Of a stretch of DNA of 64,000 nucleotides, positions 37,127 to 45,499 are shown in pieces. The stretch spans positions 434,001 through 498,000 of the forward strand of contig NZ_MAMP01000024.1 in the NCBI RefSeq assembly GCF_001750285.1, written 5' to 3'. A program made the translations under genes and the position numbers. The notes below the pieces were generated by a model. The model was not told where the DNA came from. It saw nothing but the letters and a program-made list of their open reading frames with translations, and did not search any database. Position 1 is the stretch's first letter; every line of letters begins with the position of its first letter. This stretch comes from Domibacillus iocasae. Lineage in GTDB: Bacteria; Bacillota; Bacilli; Bacillales; Domibacillaceae.

Positions 37127-37729
37127 GTGGATGACATTAATAAAGCAAGTGATTCAACATCGACTCATCAATATACGATGAAAGAGGCGTTTATGTTCAG
37201 CCAGCGAATGGCCCAGCTTTCAAAAGCATTATGGAAAGCGGTCGAAAAAGACTGGCAGCGGTGGATCAAACCATATGATTTGAATATTAATGAACATCAT
37301 ATTTTATGGATTGCCCATCACTTAAAAGGCGCTTCTATTTCCGACGTGGCGAATTTTGGGGTTATGCATGTATCAACAGCGTTTAACTTTTCCAAAAAAC
37401 TAGAAGAACGCGGACTTTTGACATTTTCCAAAAAAGAAGATGATAAGCGCAATACGTATATTGAGATTACCCCCGCCGGCGATGATTTAATCTTTGATTT
37501 AATGGAACAATATAATCCTGAATCCAATCTAGTGTTTTCCGGCAGCGAGCCGCTGCGTGAGGTATTTGGAAAATTCCCAGATCTTGCCGAATTAATGACC
37601 ATTATCAAAAATATCTATGGCGATGATTTCATGGACATCTTCGAGACTTCTATTCATAATATTGAGCGGGATTTTGATGAAGAAAATGGAGAATTAAAGC
37701 GGGCAGAACGTCCTCAAACATCCGGGTAA
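37127..37729 (+). CDS. hpr: HTH-type transition-state regulator Hpr (ScoC)
   Basis: 200 residues, MarR-type winged helix. The core [82 protein letters not shown] is nearly the ScoC sequence, which represses extracellular protease, sporulation and peptide-transport genes. The start is uncertain: GTG at 37127 lies within a good ribosome site (GAGGTGG) and has none of its own, whereas the ATT at 37136 would be ideally spaced; the first ATG is at residue 18, inside the conserved region. Confidence 0.93.
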   Translation: MDDINKASDSTSTHQYTMKEAFMFSQRMAQLSKALWKAVEKDWQRWIKPYDLNINEHHILWIAHHLKGASISDVANFGVMHVSTAFNFSKKLEERGLLTFSKKEDDKRNTYIEITPAGDDLIFDLMEQYNPESNLVFSGSEPLREVFGKFPDLAELMTIIKNIYGDDFMDIFETSIHNIERDFDEENGELKRAERPQTSG

Positions 37730-37756
37730 GTGAATTACCGACCGGATGTTTTTTTT
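37718..37756 (+). terminator. Terminator overlapping the hpr stop
   Basis: Stem ACATCCGG / CCGGATGT extended by GTAA/TTAC, then T8. Confidence 0.7.
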
Positions 37757-37841
37757 ATGTCATGAAAATTATGCTTGCTTTTTCCGTGGCGCCGTCGTAA
37801 ATTATGAAAGCAATCCCTTTAACAACGGAGGTTATTCTTTT

Positions 37842-38372
37842 ATGAAATGCGTGCGGACATATAACTTCGAAAAAACGTGTGGCTACAACAAGCTGTTTTT
37901 CTTGTCTATGCTGACAACAATGCTCGTGTTTCTTCTCGCTTTTTCATCCATGCAGTCTTATTATTCAAAACCGCTTCATGCCAATGGATTTTTTTGGTTT
38001 GCAGCGGGGATTCTGGCGGTTTATCCGCTTCATAAATTGGTTCATCTTTTTTCGATTCTCACCTACCATCCCAAAATGAAATGGGATCGGAAATATTTTG
38101 TTTTGCCGGTTTTGACCGTTATTACACGAAATCCGATGCCAAAAAAGCGATTTCTTGTCTGTTTGTCACTGCCTTTCTTCATTATAACTCCGCTTATGCT
38201 GGGCGGCGCCGTGGCCATGCCGGAATATTTGCATTACTTCACAATGGCCGCCGCGTTTCATACCGGTATTTGTTTATTCGACTTTCTTTACATTAAAGCG
38301 CTCCTAGCCTGCCCAAAAGATGCCCTGATCGAGGAAGATTCAGATGGATTTGAAGTATTATTGCCAGAATAA
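37842..38372 (+). CDS. DUF3267 membrane protein with altered zincin motif
   Basis: 176 residues with about four membrane helices (near 22-42, 53-70, 106-130, 133-155). The pattern AVYPLHKLVHLFSI...KMKWDRKYFVLPVL corresponds to DUF3267 proteins, described as putative membrane zincins with HExxH; here the residue pair reads HKLVH, so the catalytic Glu is Lys. ATG at 37842 follows CGGAGG; the longer frame from 37746 begins in the hpr terminator. Lies between hpr and prsA. Confidence 0.75.
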   Translation: MKCVRTYNFEKTCGYNKLFFLSMLTTMLVFLLAFSSMQSYYSKPLHANGFFWFAAGILAVYPLHKLVHLFSILTYHPKMKWDRKYFVLPVLTVITRNPMPKKRFLVCLSLPFFIITPLMLGGAVAMPEYLHYFTMAAAFHTGICLFDFLYIKALLACPKDALIEEDSDGFEVLLPE

Positions 38373-38455
38373 CCTCTCTCCCGGCGGGTTCTGTTTTCAA
38401 TTTTTTCGACATTTTGATATAGTTAACTGTACAAGGCTAACAGAGGGGGCATCAT

Positions 38456-38644
38456 ATGGCAGCATTAATCATTACATTTATTATTTTCTCCGTCTTCATT
38501 TTGTATCACATAAATCGGATGACCAATTTATTATGCATTCAAAAAGAGATTCCCGAAGAGCGGCATGAAAAAATATTTCGAACGGTGAATATTTTAATTG
38601 TTATTTTGCTTTCGACTTCTTACATTGAAATACTGTATGTGTAG
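38456..38644 (+). CDS. Small two-helix membrane protein, 62 aa
   Basis: 62 residues: helix about 3-18 (LIITFIIFSVFILYHI), a charged loop with CIQKEIPEERHEK, and a second helix about 42-60. ATG at 38456 follows AGAGGGGGC. Codon use fits neighbours and it stands alone between the DUF3267 gene and prsA. No function known; small membrane proteins are found at this place near prsA in other Bacillaceae. Confidence 0.65.
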   Translation: MAALIITFIIFSVFILYHINRMTNLLCIQKEIPEERHEKIFRTVNILIVILLSTSYIEILYV

Positions 38645-38750
38645 ACCTGCTCTTTTCAGAAGACAGGTCTTTTCTTTTCCCAAGCCGTTAACTATGTTAT
38701 AGTTGTCTGTGGAACTTGGATTAAATGAACATTAGGGAGTTGTTTTTCGC

Positions 38751-39713
38751 ATGAAGAAATGGGCATTGCCATTATCGCTTGCAGCAGGTGTACTTGCACT
38801 TTCAGGCTGTGGCAACAGTGAAGGAAACGTTATTGCTACATCAAAAGCAGGCGACGTAACTGATATGGAACTATACGCGGAAATGAAAGACAAATACGGT
38901 CCGCAAATGGAGCAGGCGTTGGAGGAACTTATGCAGAAAAAAGTTCTCTCTGACAAATATGAAGTAACAGACGAAGAGCTGGATGAAGAAGTAAAAACAG
39001 CTAAAGAGCAATTGGGCGACCAATATGAAATGTTCCTGGCTCAATATGGCCTTGACGAAGATGGTTTTAAAGAATTTTTAAAGCTCGAGCTTCTTCGTGA
39101 AAAGGCAGCGCTTGCTGACGTGGAAGTAACAGATGACGAAGTGAAAGAATATTACGATGCGTGGCAGCCGGAAATTAACGTAAGCCACATTCTCGTTGAA
39201 GATGAAGCCAAAGCAAAAGAAGTAAAGCAAAAACTAGCGGATGGCGGCGACTTTGCGGCGCTTGCGAAAGAATATTCAACTGATCCTGGCTCAGCTGAAA
39301 ATGGTGGAAGCCTTGGCTGGATTGACAATGCCGGCCGTGCACAATTCGTTCCGGAATTTACAGAAGCACTTGGCACATTAAAAGTAAATGAAGTAAGCGA
39401 ACCGATCAAATCGGATTACGGCTACCATATTATTAAAATTACTGAACAAAAAGAAAAAGGATCATTTGAAGATTTGAAAGACCAAATGACTGAAGAATTA
39501 AAGCAGTCTAAAGTGGATGCAACTGCTTCGCAGGAAAAACTTGACGAAGAAATGAAAGCAGCAGATGTAAAAGTAGAAGATGAAGATTTTAAAGACGCAT
39601 TTAAAGCAGACGAAGCGGCTCCAACAGAAGAAACGCTTCCGACTGAAGAAGGTACAACAGAAGAAGAACCAGCAGCTGAAGATGATGCAGCTGCTACAGA
39701 AGAAGCAAAATAA
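38751..39713 (+). CDS. prsA: Foldase lipoprotein PrsA
   Basis: 320 residues. Lipobox ALSGC (Cys20), an N-terminal chaperone region, a parvulin peptidyl-prolyl isomerase domain (about 140-235: INVSHILVEDEAKAKEVKQKL...SAENGGSLGWID...VSEPIKSDYGYHIIKI), and a very acidic, Glu/Ala-rich tail (about 280-320). PrsA folds exported proteins at the outer membrane face and is essential in B. subtilis. The long acidic tail is longer than in B. subtilis (292 aa). ATG at 38751 after TAGGGAG. Confidence 0.96.
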   Translation: MKKWALPLSLAAGVLALSGCGNSEGNVIATSKAGDVTDMELYAEMKDKYGPQMEQALEELMQKKVLSDKYEVTDEELDEEVKTAKEQLGDQYEMFLAQYGLDEDGFKEFLKLELLREKAALADVEVTDDEVKEYYDAWQPEINVSHILVEDEAKAKEVKQKLADGGDFAALAKEYSTDPGSAENGGSLGWIDNAGRAQFVPEFTEALGTLKVNEVSEPIKSDYGYHIIKITEQKEKGSFEDLKDQMTEELKQSKVDATASQEKLDEEMKAADVKVEDEDFKDAFKADEAAPTEETLPTEEGTTEEEPAAEDDAAATEEAK

Positions 39714-39715
39714 GC

Positions 39716-39743
39716 AAAAAGCACCCATGACGGGTGCTTTTTT
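39716..39743. terminator. Terminator between prsA and yhaM
   Basis: Stem AAAGCACCC / GGGTGCTTT with ATGAC loop and T6; flanked by A run on the left so both convergent genes can use it. Confidence 0.75.
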
Positions 39744-39744
39744 G

Positions 39745-40689
39745 TTAATTTGAAAACCGAGGCTTATAAAATGATCGGTTATCCAATGGAAAAATCCGCT
39801 CGGAAAATTCGCCTGGCTTTGTACGGTCAAGCGCACGGTCAAGCATGTTCATTTTTGCATCAAGATTATCAATGTAATGCAGCATTTCCGCTTCTTTAAT
39901 CATTGGCGGCTTCGGGCTTCCCCATTCCGCTTTCCCATGATGAGACAAGACGATATGCTGCAGCACCATCACTTCCTCCCCCTCAATGCCAAGTTCTTTT
40001 GCCATTTGGCCAATTTCATTGACCATAATCGAAATATGGCCGATTAAATTTCCTTCAGCTGTGTATGTTGTAGCAACCGGCCCTGACAGTTCTGTCACTT
40101 TACCGAGGTCATGCAAAATGACTCCCGCATACAAAAGGTCACGATCAAGCGATGGATAAAGATCGGCAATCGATTTAGCCAGCTGCAGCATGGACACGAC
40201 ATGATATGCAAGACCCGATACGAACTCATGATGATTTTTCGTCGCTGCCGGGTACTCAAGAAACGGCTGATGATATTTTTTCAAAAGCGCGCGGGTAATG
40301 CGCTGAATATGCGGATTTTTCATTTCAAAAATAAACTGGGTAATCGTCTCTGTCATTTCTTCCTGACTGAGCGGTGCTGTTTCGACAAAATCACCTGCGT
40401 CCATTCCGTCCTGCGGCGATGCGGGACGAATTTGCCGTAGTTTTAACTGCATGCGCCCCCGATAATTTTGAATGTCCCCCGCCACTTTCACGATCGTTTG
40501 CGGTGTATACATTTTAACCGTTTCGTCTTTTGCGTCCCACAGCTTTGCTTCAATTTCTCCACTGGTATCCTGAAGCATAAGCGTTAAATAAGGATTGCCG
40601 TTCACAGCTGTGCTTTTCACCGCTGAACGAATCATTAAAAAGCAGTCAACGCTTTCCCCTGCTTCATATTGTGTAATTCCTTTTTCCAC
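39745..40689 (-). CDS. yhaM: 3'-5' exoribonuclease YhaM
   Basis: 314 residues, the same length as B. subtilis YhaM. N-terminal OB fold (about 1-90: [39 protein letters not shown]) and an HD phosphohydrolase domain with [13 protein letters not shown] and GVILHDLGK, then [16 protein letters not shown]. Degrades RNA and single-stranded DNA from the 3' end. GTG at 40689, eight bases after AAGGGGG, is preferred over the upstream GTG at 40710 that precedes that site. Confidence 0.93.
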   Translation of the reverse strand: MEKGITQYEAGESVDCFLMIRSAVKSTAVNGNPYLTLMLQDTSGEIEAKLWDAKDETVKMYTPQTIVKVAGDIQNYRGRMQLKLRQIRPASPQDGMDAGDFVETAPLSQEEMTETITQFIFEMKNPHIQRITRALLKKYHQPFLEYPAATKNHHEFVSGLAYHVVSMLQLAKSIADLYPSLDRDLLYAGVILHDLGKVTELSGPVATTYTAEGNLIGHISIMVNEIGQMAKELGIEGEEVMVLQHIVLSHHGKAEWGSPKPPMIKEAEMLHYIDNLDAKMNMLDRALDRTKPGEFSERIFPLDNRSFYKPRFSN

Positions 40690-40826
40690 TGCATCGTCCC
40701 CCTTGTCCACTAATCAATTTCTTTTTATTATATCATAGACCGTATGTTCTTTTTGTTCTCTTTATGCTTTTTTCTTTTGGCTTTATTGTATACAATCATT
40801 TTATATTAGATAAAGGGGGCTTCATA

Positions 40827-41012
40827 TTGAAAACATACAAGCTGACGGTATTTGAAAAAAACGGACAAAAGTTGCTTGACCAGTCTTTCGAAGCATTCTC
40901 AGATGAGGAAGCAAAATCACGCGGCTCACAGCTGCTGCAGGAACATGCCTGTGAAGAAAAAACCTATCGCTGTACATCACCTGAAGGAAAGCTGCTGCTT
41001 TTTCACACCTAA
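40827..41012 (+). CDS. yhzD: YhzD-like small protein
   Basis: 61 residues: KTYKLTVFEKNGQKLLDQSFEAFSDEEAKSRGSQLLQEHAC...YRCTSPEGKLLLFHT, nearly the B. subtilis YhzD pattern. Likely a compact alpha/beta cytoplasmic protein; function unknown. TTG at 40827 follows AAAGGGGG with six bases spacing; the longer frame from 40764 runs through the promoter. Divergent from yhaM, as in B. subtilis. Confidence 0.8.
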   Translation: MKTYKLTVFEKNGQKLLDQSFEAFSDEEAKSRGSQLLQEHACEEKTYRCTSPEGKLLLFHT

Positions 41013-41019
41013 TCATCAA

Positions 41020-41054
41020 GAAAGCGCATTCAAGTGTTGAATGCGCCTTTTTTT
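41020..41054. terminator. Terminator between yhzD and yhaR
   Basis: Stem GCGCATTCAA / TTGAATGCGC with GTG loop and T8 tract. Confidence 0.8.
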
Positions 41055-41827
41055 TATTGATTAAAAACAGGTTTTCTTTTTTCTAAAAATGCCCGGATCC
41101 CTTCTTGATGATCTTTAGTTTCCCGCATTTTTAATTGTCCCTGCTTTTCAAGCTCGAGCGTTTTTAATAATTGCGGCCTGTTCATGTCAGCCATAATCTT
41201 TTTCGTTTTAATCATAGCCTGAATCGGCTTTTGATGGAGCTCTTTCATTAAGTAGGCTACTTCCTGCTGCACAGTTCCAGATGCAACAGACCTGTCCACA
41301 AGCCCCATTTCCGCCGCTTCAGCTCCACTCATTATTTTCCCGTCCCAAATGACTTTTTTTGCTTTTACTGCCCCAAGCCGGCGTTCCAGCATAAAATGGC
41401 CGCCTCCATCCGGAATTAAGCCGATACCGATAAAATTCATCGCAAGTTTCGAGTCTGTTTCACATAAAACAAAATCCGCTCCCAGTGCAATGCTTAAGCC
41501 AAGCCCAGCTGCTGCCCCATGAATAGCCGCTATTGTTAGCTTTGGCATTGAATAAAAACAAAGAGCAATATCGGCAATCGTATCCATTACAGATGGAAAT
41601 TGCTCTTCATCCATCGCCGACAGCATTTCTTTTATGTCCCCGCCCGCTGAAAAAACAGCTCCTTCCCCTGATAAAACGACAATGTCTACATCATCATTCC
41701 GGCTCACTTCTTTTAAGCAGCAGCACAGCTCTTTCATCATGTCTGTACTAAGCGCATTCATAGCCGCTGTACGATTCAAACGAATATACGCTGTTTCCCC
41801 TTCAATAGAACAAAGTACATACTTCAT
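41054..41827 (-). CDS. yhaR: Enoyl-CoA hydratase/isomerase family protein (YhaR-like)
   Basis: 257 residues of the crotonase fold. Oxyanion-hole segments are VFSAGGDIKEM and IHGAAAGLGLSIALGADFVL; LIPDGGGHFMLERRLG follows. Expected role is hydration of enoyl-CoA in fatty acid or amino acid breakdown. The catalytic Glu pair is not both obvious (MNFIGIGLIPDGGG lacks a Glu at the second site), so an isomerase-like or altered reaction is possible. A FadR-like palindrome lies upstream. ATG at 41827. Confidence 0.85.
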   Translation of the reverse strand: MKYVLCSIEGETAYIRLNRTAAMNALSTDMMKELCCCLKEVSRNDDVDIVVLSGEGAVFSAGGDIKEMLSAMDEEQFPSVMDTIADIALCFYSMPKLTIAAIHGAAAGLGLSIALGADFVLCETDSKLAMNFIGIGLIPDGGGHFMLERRLGAVKAKKVIWDGKIMSGAEAAEMGLVDRSVASGTVQQEVAYLMKELHQKPIQAMIKTKKIMADMNRPQLLKTLELEKQGQLKMRETKDHQEGIRAFLEKRKPVFNQ

Positions 41828-41865
41828 TTTGTCGCCTCCCCTTTTTCTCCTTTATCATACAAAAA

Positions 41866-41881
41866 ATGAACGATTATTCAT
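41866..41881. promoter_or_regulatory. FadR-like palindromic operator upstream of yhaR
   Basis: ATGAACGATTATTCAT, 38 bases before the yhaR start, same 16-base geometry as the site upstream of lcfB. Confidence 0.58.
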
Positions 41882-41898
41882 AGTATTTTGAATAAAAA

Positions 41899-41922
41899 GC
41901 GTTCCTTTTAAACCGGGAACGC
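41899..41922 (-). terminator. Terminator overlapping the yheB stop
   Basis: Minus-strand stem GCGTTCC / GGAACGC followed by TTTTTATTC; the stop codon lies in the loop. Confidence 0.6.
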
Positions 41923-43047
41923 CATCATAATAACGGCTTGCAAAATGCCGATCAAACCGCCAAGCAATGCGCCAAGCAATGTAATCATCTTTAATTCACG
42001 ATGAGTAATAGCTAAAACGATCATTTCCAGCCGCTCTGTTGAAAAAGCTTCAATTTGCTGCCGGACAATGTCTGCAATTTTTAACTTTCCCATCATAGAT
42101 GGAATGCGTTTTGCCATTTTTGTGATGCCTTTATCCGTTAATTCCGGAATAAGTGTATCTTTTATTTTTTGTTCAAAAGGTGCCGCATAAGCAGACACCG
42201 GCTCATTAAGTACTGTTTCCAAGTCAAGCTGGCCCCCAATAAACTTCTTCGCTTTTTGGATCGCTTTTTCATCCGAAAGCTGCTCTAATACATCAGTCCA
42301 TTTCCATTCAATCACTTTATCCCATTCATTTTTTAGCATCGTATCAAGCAAATCCTTTGTGCCGGGACTCGTTAAAAATTTAATAATTTCCGGCCGGATT
42401 TTATCTGCAAGTGACGTGTTGCCCACTACCGTTTGAATCATGCTGCCGAATTTTCCCCACCCTGCCAAAAAATCATCCGTCATACGTTTTATCCGGTATC
42501 GTCCTTCTTCACTGGAAAAGTAATCGGTGCCCTTGGTTAAAATATAAGCGGAAATGTCCGGGATTTTTTCTTCCGCTTTATCCAGCCATTCTGCCGGCAG
42601 CGATTCTTTCACCGTCTGATCGATATAAAAGTCTTTAATAACTGCATATTTTTGATCAATCCATCCATTTAAACGCTCCTCCATTTGAGTAACTGCATTT
42701 GGGAAATGCACTTTTTGAAGAATGTCTGCGATCGTCATATTTGAACGAATCCATTTTTTGGCTTCTGATTGTAAAACAGCTTCTATTTCCCCACGAAGTT
42801 CAGGTTCTTTTAATTTTTTTTCAATGCTTTCGGGCGTCAGCAAATGTTCATCGACAATTTTCCCGATTTGACGGGCCAGCTCAGATTTTCGCTTTGGAAT
42901 TAAGCCGGGTGTAAACGGAATACGCCAGCTGCCTATATAAAGAGCATTATGCGGCCTAAACAGCATTCGAATAGCCAATGCGTTTGTAACACCGCCGATC
43001 ACTGCGCCGATCACACCCATAAATAAAATAAGCCAAAATATGCTCAA
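41908..43047 (-). CDS. yheB: DUF445 membrane protein (YheB-like)
   Basis: 379 residues. An N-terminal membrane helix with GVIGAVIGGVTNALAIRMLFRPH, the DUF445 signature IGSWRIPFTPGLIPKRKSELARQIGKIVDEHLLTPESI, a long helical domain, and a C-terminal hairpin of two helices (LGALLGGLIGILQAVIMMAF). B. subtilis YheB is a close match. Function unknown. TTG at 43047 follows AAAGGTGG with eight bases; the longer frame from 43095 reads through that site. Confidence 0.82.
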   Translation of the reverse strand: MSIFWLILFMGVIGAVIGGVTNALAIRMLFRPHNALYIGSWRIPFTPGLIPKRKSELARQIGKIVDEHLLTPESIEKKLKEPELRGEIEAVLQSEAKKWIRSNMTIADILQKVHFPNAVTQMEERLNGWIDQKYAVIKDFYIDQTVKESLPAEWLDKAEEKIPDISAYILTKGTDYFSSEEGRYRIKRMTDDFLAGWGKFGSMIQTVVGNTSLADKIRPEIIKFLTSPGTKDLLDTMLKNEWDKVIEWKWTDVLEQLSDEKAIQKAKKFIGGQLDLETVLNEPVSAYAAPFEQKIKDTLIPELTDKGITKMAKRIPSMMGKLKIADIVRQQIEAFSTERLEMIVLAITHRELKMITLLGALLGGLIGILQAVIMMAFPV

Positions 43048-43156
43048 CGTGCTTTCCACCTTTCGTTCAGGTAATGTGGCATCTTGCTGTCGCACTTTAA
43101 AACTGCCGCGTCCTGTGATTGTCCTATAGACCTGGCAGCTAGAGCTGGATTATAAG

Positions 43157-43195
43157 AAAAAAGATGCCAAATCCAAGCGGGAATGGCATCTTTTT
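43157..43195 (-). terminator. Terminator after the CsoR-like gene
   Basis: Stem AAAAAGATGCCA / TGGCATCTTTTT with a 14-base loop. Confidence 0.75.
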
Positions 43196-43200
43196 ATATA

Positions 43201-43464
43201 TTATCTGCTTTTTACAAGCATATTTACTGCTTCTTGAATCGCATCATCCGTGTTTTGGCCGCTTTCATGAGCATCACGAATACATGATTCTAGATTTTGC
43301 GCCACGATTAAGCCTATTGAACGATCGACAGCAGAACGAATGGCAGAAAGCTGCGTGACCACTTCACGGCAATCTTTTTCTTCTGCCACCATCTTCATAA
43401 CCCCGCGTACTTGTCCTTCAATGCGGCTCAGCCGGTTTTTCACATCGCGATTGTATGTCTTCAT
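43201..43464 (-). CDS. CsoR/FrmR-family regulator, CstR-like
   Basis: 87 residues, all-helical CsoR fold: NRLSRIEGQVRGVMKMVAEEKDC...QLSAIRSAVDRSIGLIVAQNLESC. The first Cys (32) and last Cys (61) are kept, but the copper-binding His of CsoR, four residues before the last Cys, is Asn57. That Cys-Asn-Cys pattern is typical of persulfide sensor CstR and its relatives rather than copper sensor CsoR. ATG at 43464 after GAGAGGTAGAGG. No copA, copZ or sulfurtransferase gene adjoins it, so its targets are elsewhere. Confidence 0.85.
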   Translation of the reverse strand: MKTYNRDVKNRLSRIEGQVRGVMKMVAEEKDCREVVTQLSAIRSAVDRSIGLIVAQNLESCIRDAHESGQNTDDAIQEAVNMLVKSR

Positions 43465-43600
43465 CCTCTACCTCTCCGTTCTGATCTCCTTTTTCATTAC
43501 CTACAGTGCAATTTATGTATAAATAGTATAGCATACCAACTAAAAAAACGCTTGCCTCAGCCGTTTTCCTTTAAAGGAAACAACTACCTGTGAACATTCA

Positions 43601-43629
43601 GCATAAAGAAAAGCATTCAATCCATACTA
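43601..43629 (+). promoter_or_regulatory. Sigma-G-type promoter for the SASP gene
   Basis: GCATA (43601-43605), 17-base spacer, CATACTA (43623-43629), matching the forespore sigma-G pattern (GHATR, about 18, CATWHTA). The implied leader is about 100 bases, with a small TCCGG/CCGGA hairpin at 43654-43667. Confidence 0.65.
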
Positions 43630-43734
43630 GTAACACAATCACATCGGGTCTTATCCGGCAGACCGGACGACATGATCGCAGCGGTGCAACTCCGTTAGTA
43701 CCCGGCCAATTATAATAAAGGGAGATGAACAGTA

Positions 43735-43941
43735 ATGTCAAATCGCAGCGGTGGTCGTAACCAACTACTTGCACCAGGGGCTCAACAAGCAATTGATCAA
43801 ATGAAGTACGAAATTGCATCTGAATTCGGTGTACAATTAGGAGCAGATGCCACATCTCGCTCTAACGGTTCAGTCGGCGGCGAAATTACAAAACGTCTTG
43901 TACAAATGGCTGAACAGCAATTGAATGGTTTCCAAAAGTAA
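43735..43941 (+). CDS. Alpha/beta-type small acid-soluble spore protein
   Basis: 68 residues: [53 protein letters not shown]. It coats and protects spore DNA and is cleaved on germination by protease GPR at EIASEFGV, which is present. ATG at 43735 follows AAAGGGAGATG. Shows that the organism forms endospores. Likely forespore-specific from the sigma-G-type promoter. Confidence 0.95.
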   Translation: MSNRSGGRNQLLAPGAQQAIDQMKYEIASEFGVQLGADATSRSNGSVGGEITKRLVQMAEQQLNGFQK

Positions 43942-43953
43942 TCATATGATTTA

Positions 43954-43986
43954 TGAAGATCCGCCTCAAAATTTGAGGCGGGTCTT
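43954..43986. terminator. Terminator between SASP gene and fumC
   Basis: Stem AAGATCCGCCTCAAA / TGAGGCGGGTCTT with ATT loop and T-rich trailer. Confidence 0.75.
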
Positions 43987-43988
43987 TC

Positions 43989-45392
43989 TTATTTTTTTAC
44001 CTTTTTTGGCTTCTCTAGTAAATTGACCATTTTTGACGGGTCAATCCATTGATCGTATTCTTCCTCCGTTACGTAACCAGAGGCAAGTGCAGTTTCTTTT
44101 AACGTTGTCCCGTTTTTATGAGCAGATTTCGCGATACTCGCTGCTTTCTCATAGCCGATATGTGGGTTTAACGCTGTGACAAGCATTAGAGACTGCTCCA
44201 TTAGTTCTTGAATACGCTCCATATTTGCTTCAATTCCCGAAGCACAGCGCTCATCAAATGATGAAACAGCATCTGCCAATAAACGAATCGATTGCAGTGT
44301 ATTGTACACGATCACCGGCTTAAAAACATTTAATTCAAAATTACCTTGACTGGCTGCAAATCCGACAGCTGCGTCATTGCCAAACACTTGCACTGCAGCC
44401 ATTGTCAGCGCTTCGCTTTGTGTTGGATTTACTTTGCCAGGCATAATCGAGCTCCCTGGTTCATTGGCAGGAATGGTTAATTCGCCAATGCCGCTTCTCG
44501 GCCCACTTGAAAGCCACCTTACATCATTCGCAATTTTCATTATATCTGCTGCCAATGCTTTTAACGCGCCATGGAAAAAGACAATTTCATCATGGCTCGT
44601 CAACGCATGAAATTTATTCGAGGATGAAATAAACGGCCAGCCGGTTTGTTTTTTTAGCTGCTTTGCTGTTTTTCCACCGAATGAAGGATCTGCGTTAATA
44701 CCAGTCCCAACTGCTGTGCCTCCAATTGCTAAATGAAGCAGCTCTTGTTGGGCAAGTGTAATCATTTTTATACTGCGAACGATCATGTGGCGCCATCCGG
44801 ATATTTCCTGGCCAAGCGATAAAGGGGTTGCATCCTGTAAATGTGTGCGGCCGATTTTAATCACATTCATAAATGCCTTTTCTTTTTTCTTTAGTGTTTT
44901 TTTAAATTGCTTCAATGCCGGTTTTAATCTCTTTTCTGTTTCTTCATATATGGCAATATGCATGGCTGTTGGAAACGTATCGTTAGAGCTTTGTGACATA
45001 TTTACGTCATCGTTTGGATGAATAAATGCTTCTTTCCCCATGATTTCGGATGCGCGCCTCGCCACGACTTCATTCACGTTCATATTCGACTGCGTTCCGC
45101 TTCCCGTCTGCCAAACAACTAAAGGGAAATGTTCTGGGCCAACGTCGCCACTTAAAATATCGTCGCACGCGGTGGAAATAGCACTCATTTTTTCCCCTGA
45201 AAGCTTACCGAGATCTCCGTTCACAATCGCTGCCGCTTTTTTCAGCTGAGCAAACGCATAAATCATTTCGATTGGCATTTTTTCTGTTCCAATAGGAAAG
45301 TTTTCCAGGCTTCGCTGCGTTTGTGCTCCCCAATATTTATCCGCCGGTACCTCTATTTCACCAATTGTATCGTGCTCGATTCGAACATTCAT
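43989..45392 (-). CDS. fumC: Class II fumarate hydratase
   Basis: 467 residues (B. subtilis CitG 462). Interconverts fumarate and malate in the TCA cycle without an Fe-S cluster. Signature [15 protein letters not shown], active-site regions [14 protein letters not shown] and [16 protein letters not shown], and HNDDVN-type [22 protein letters not shown] at 45392 follows AAGGAGGGG; the upstream frame has no ribosome site. Monocistronic. Confidence 0.96.
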   Translation of the reverse strand: MNVRIEHDTIGEIEVPADKYWGAQTQRSLENFPIGTEKMPIEMIYAFAQLKKAAAIVNGDLGKLSGEKMSAISTACDDILSGDVGPEHFPLVVWQTGSGTQSNMNVNEVVARRASEIMGKEAFIHPNDDVNMSQSSNDTFPTAMHIAIYEETEKRLKPALKQFKKTLKKKEKAFMNVIKIGRTHLQDATPLSLGQEISGWRHMIVRSIKMITLAQQELLHLAIGGTAVGTGINADPSFGGKTAKQLKKQTGWPFISSSNKFHALTSHDEIVFFHGALKALAADIMKIANDVRWLSSGPRSGIGELTIPANEPGSSIMPGKVNPTQSEALTMAAVQVFGNDAAVGFAASQGNFELNVFKPVIVYNTLQSIRLLADAVSSFDERCASGIEANMERIQELMEQSLMLVTALNPHIGYEKAASIAKSAHKNGTTLKETALASGYVTEEEYDQWIDPSKMVNLLEKPKKVKK

Positions 45393-45461
45393 TATGTACC
45401 CCTCCTTAAAATCATATCTTTTTACACTTTTCCCCCTTTTTCTTTCTTCATGCTCAAAAAA

Positions 45462-45490
45462 TAAAAAAAACGCTCTGCATTTGCAGAGCG
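45462..45490 (-). terminator. Terminator after opuFB-like gene
   Basis: Stem CGCTCTGCA / TGCAGAGCG with two-base loop and T8 on the minus strand. Confidence 0.8.
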
Positions 45491-45499
45491 CCGCATTGA

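Noticed and set aside
39422-39842. Minus-strand frames opposite the prsA acidic tail
   Set aside because: Ser/Phe/Cys low-complexity translation caused by the GAA/GCA-rich coding strand of prsA.
43096-43156. Possible second copy of the CCAGCTCCAG-type repeat
   Set aside because: Only a short match (CCAGCTCTAGC) and a weak CTGCC/GGCAG stem; too little to call a repeat.
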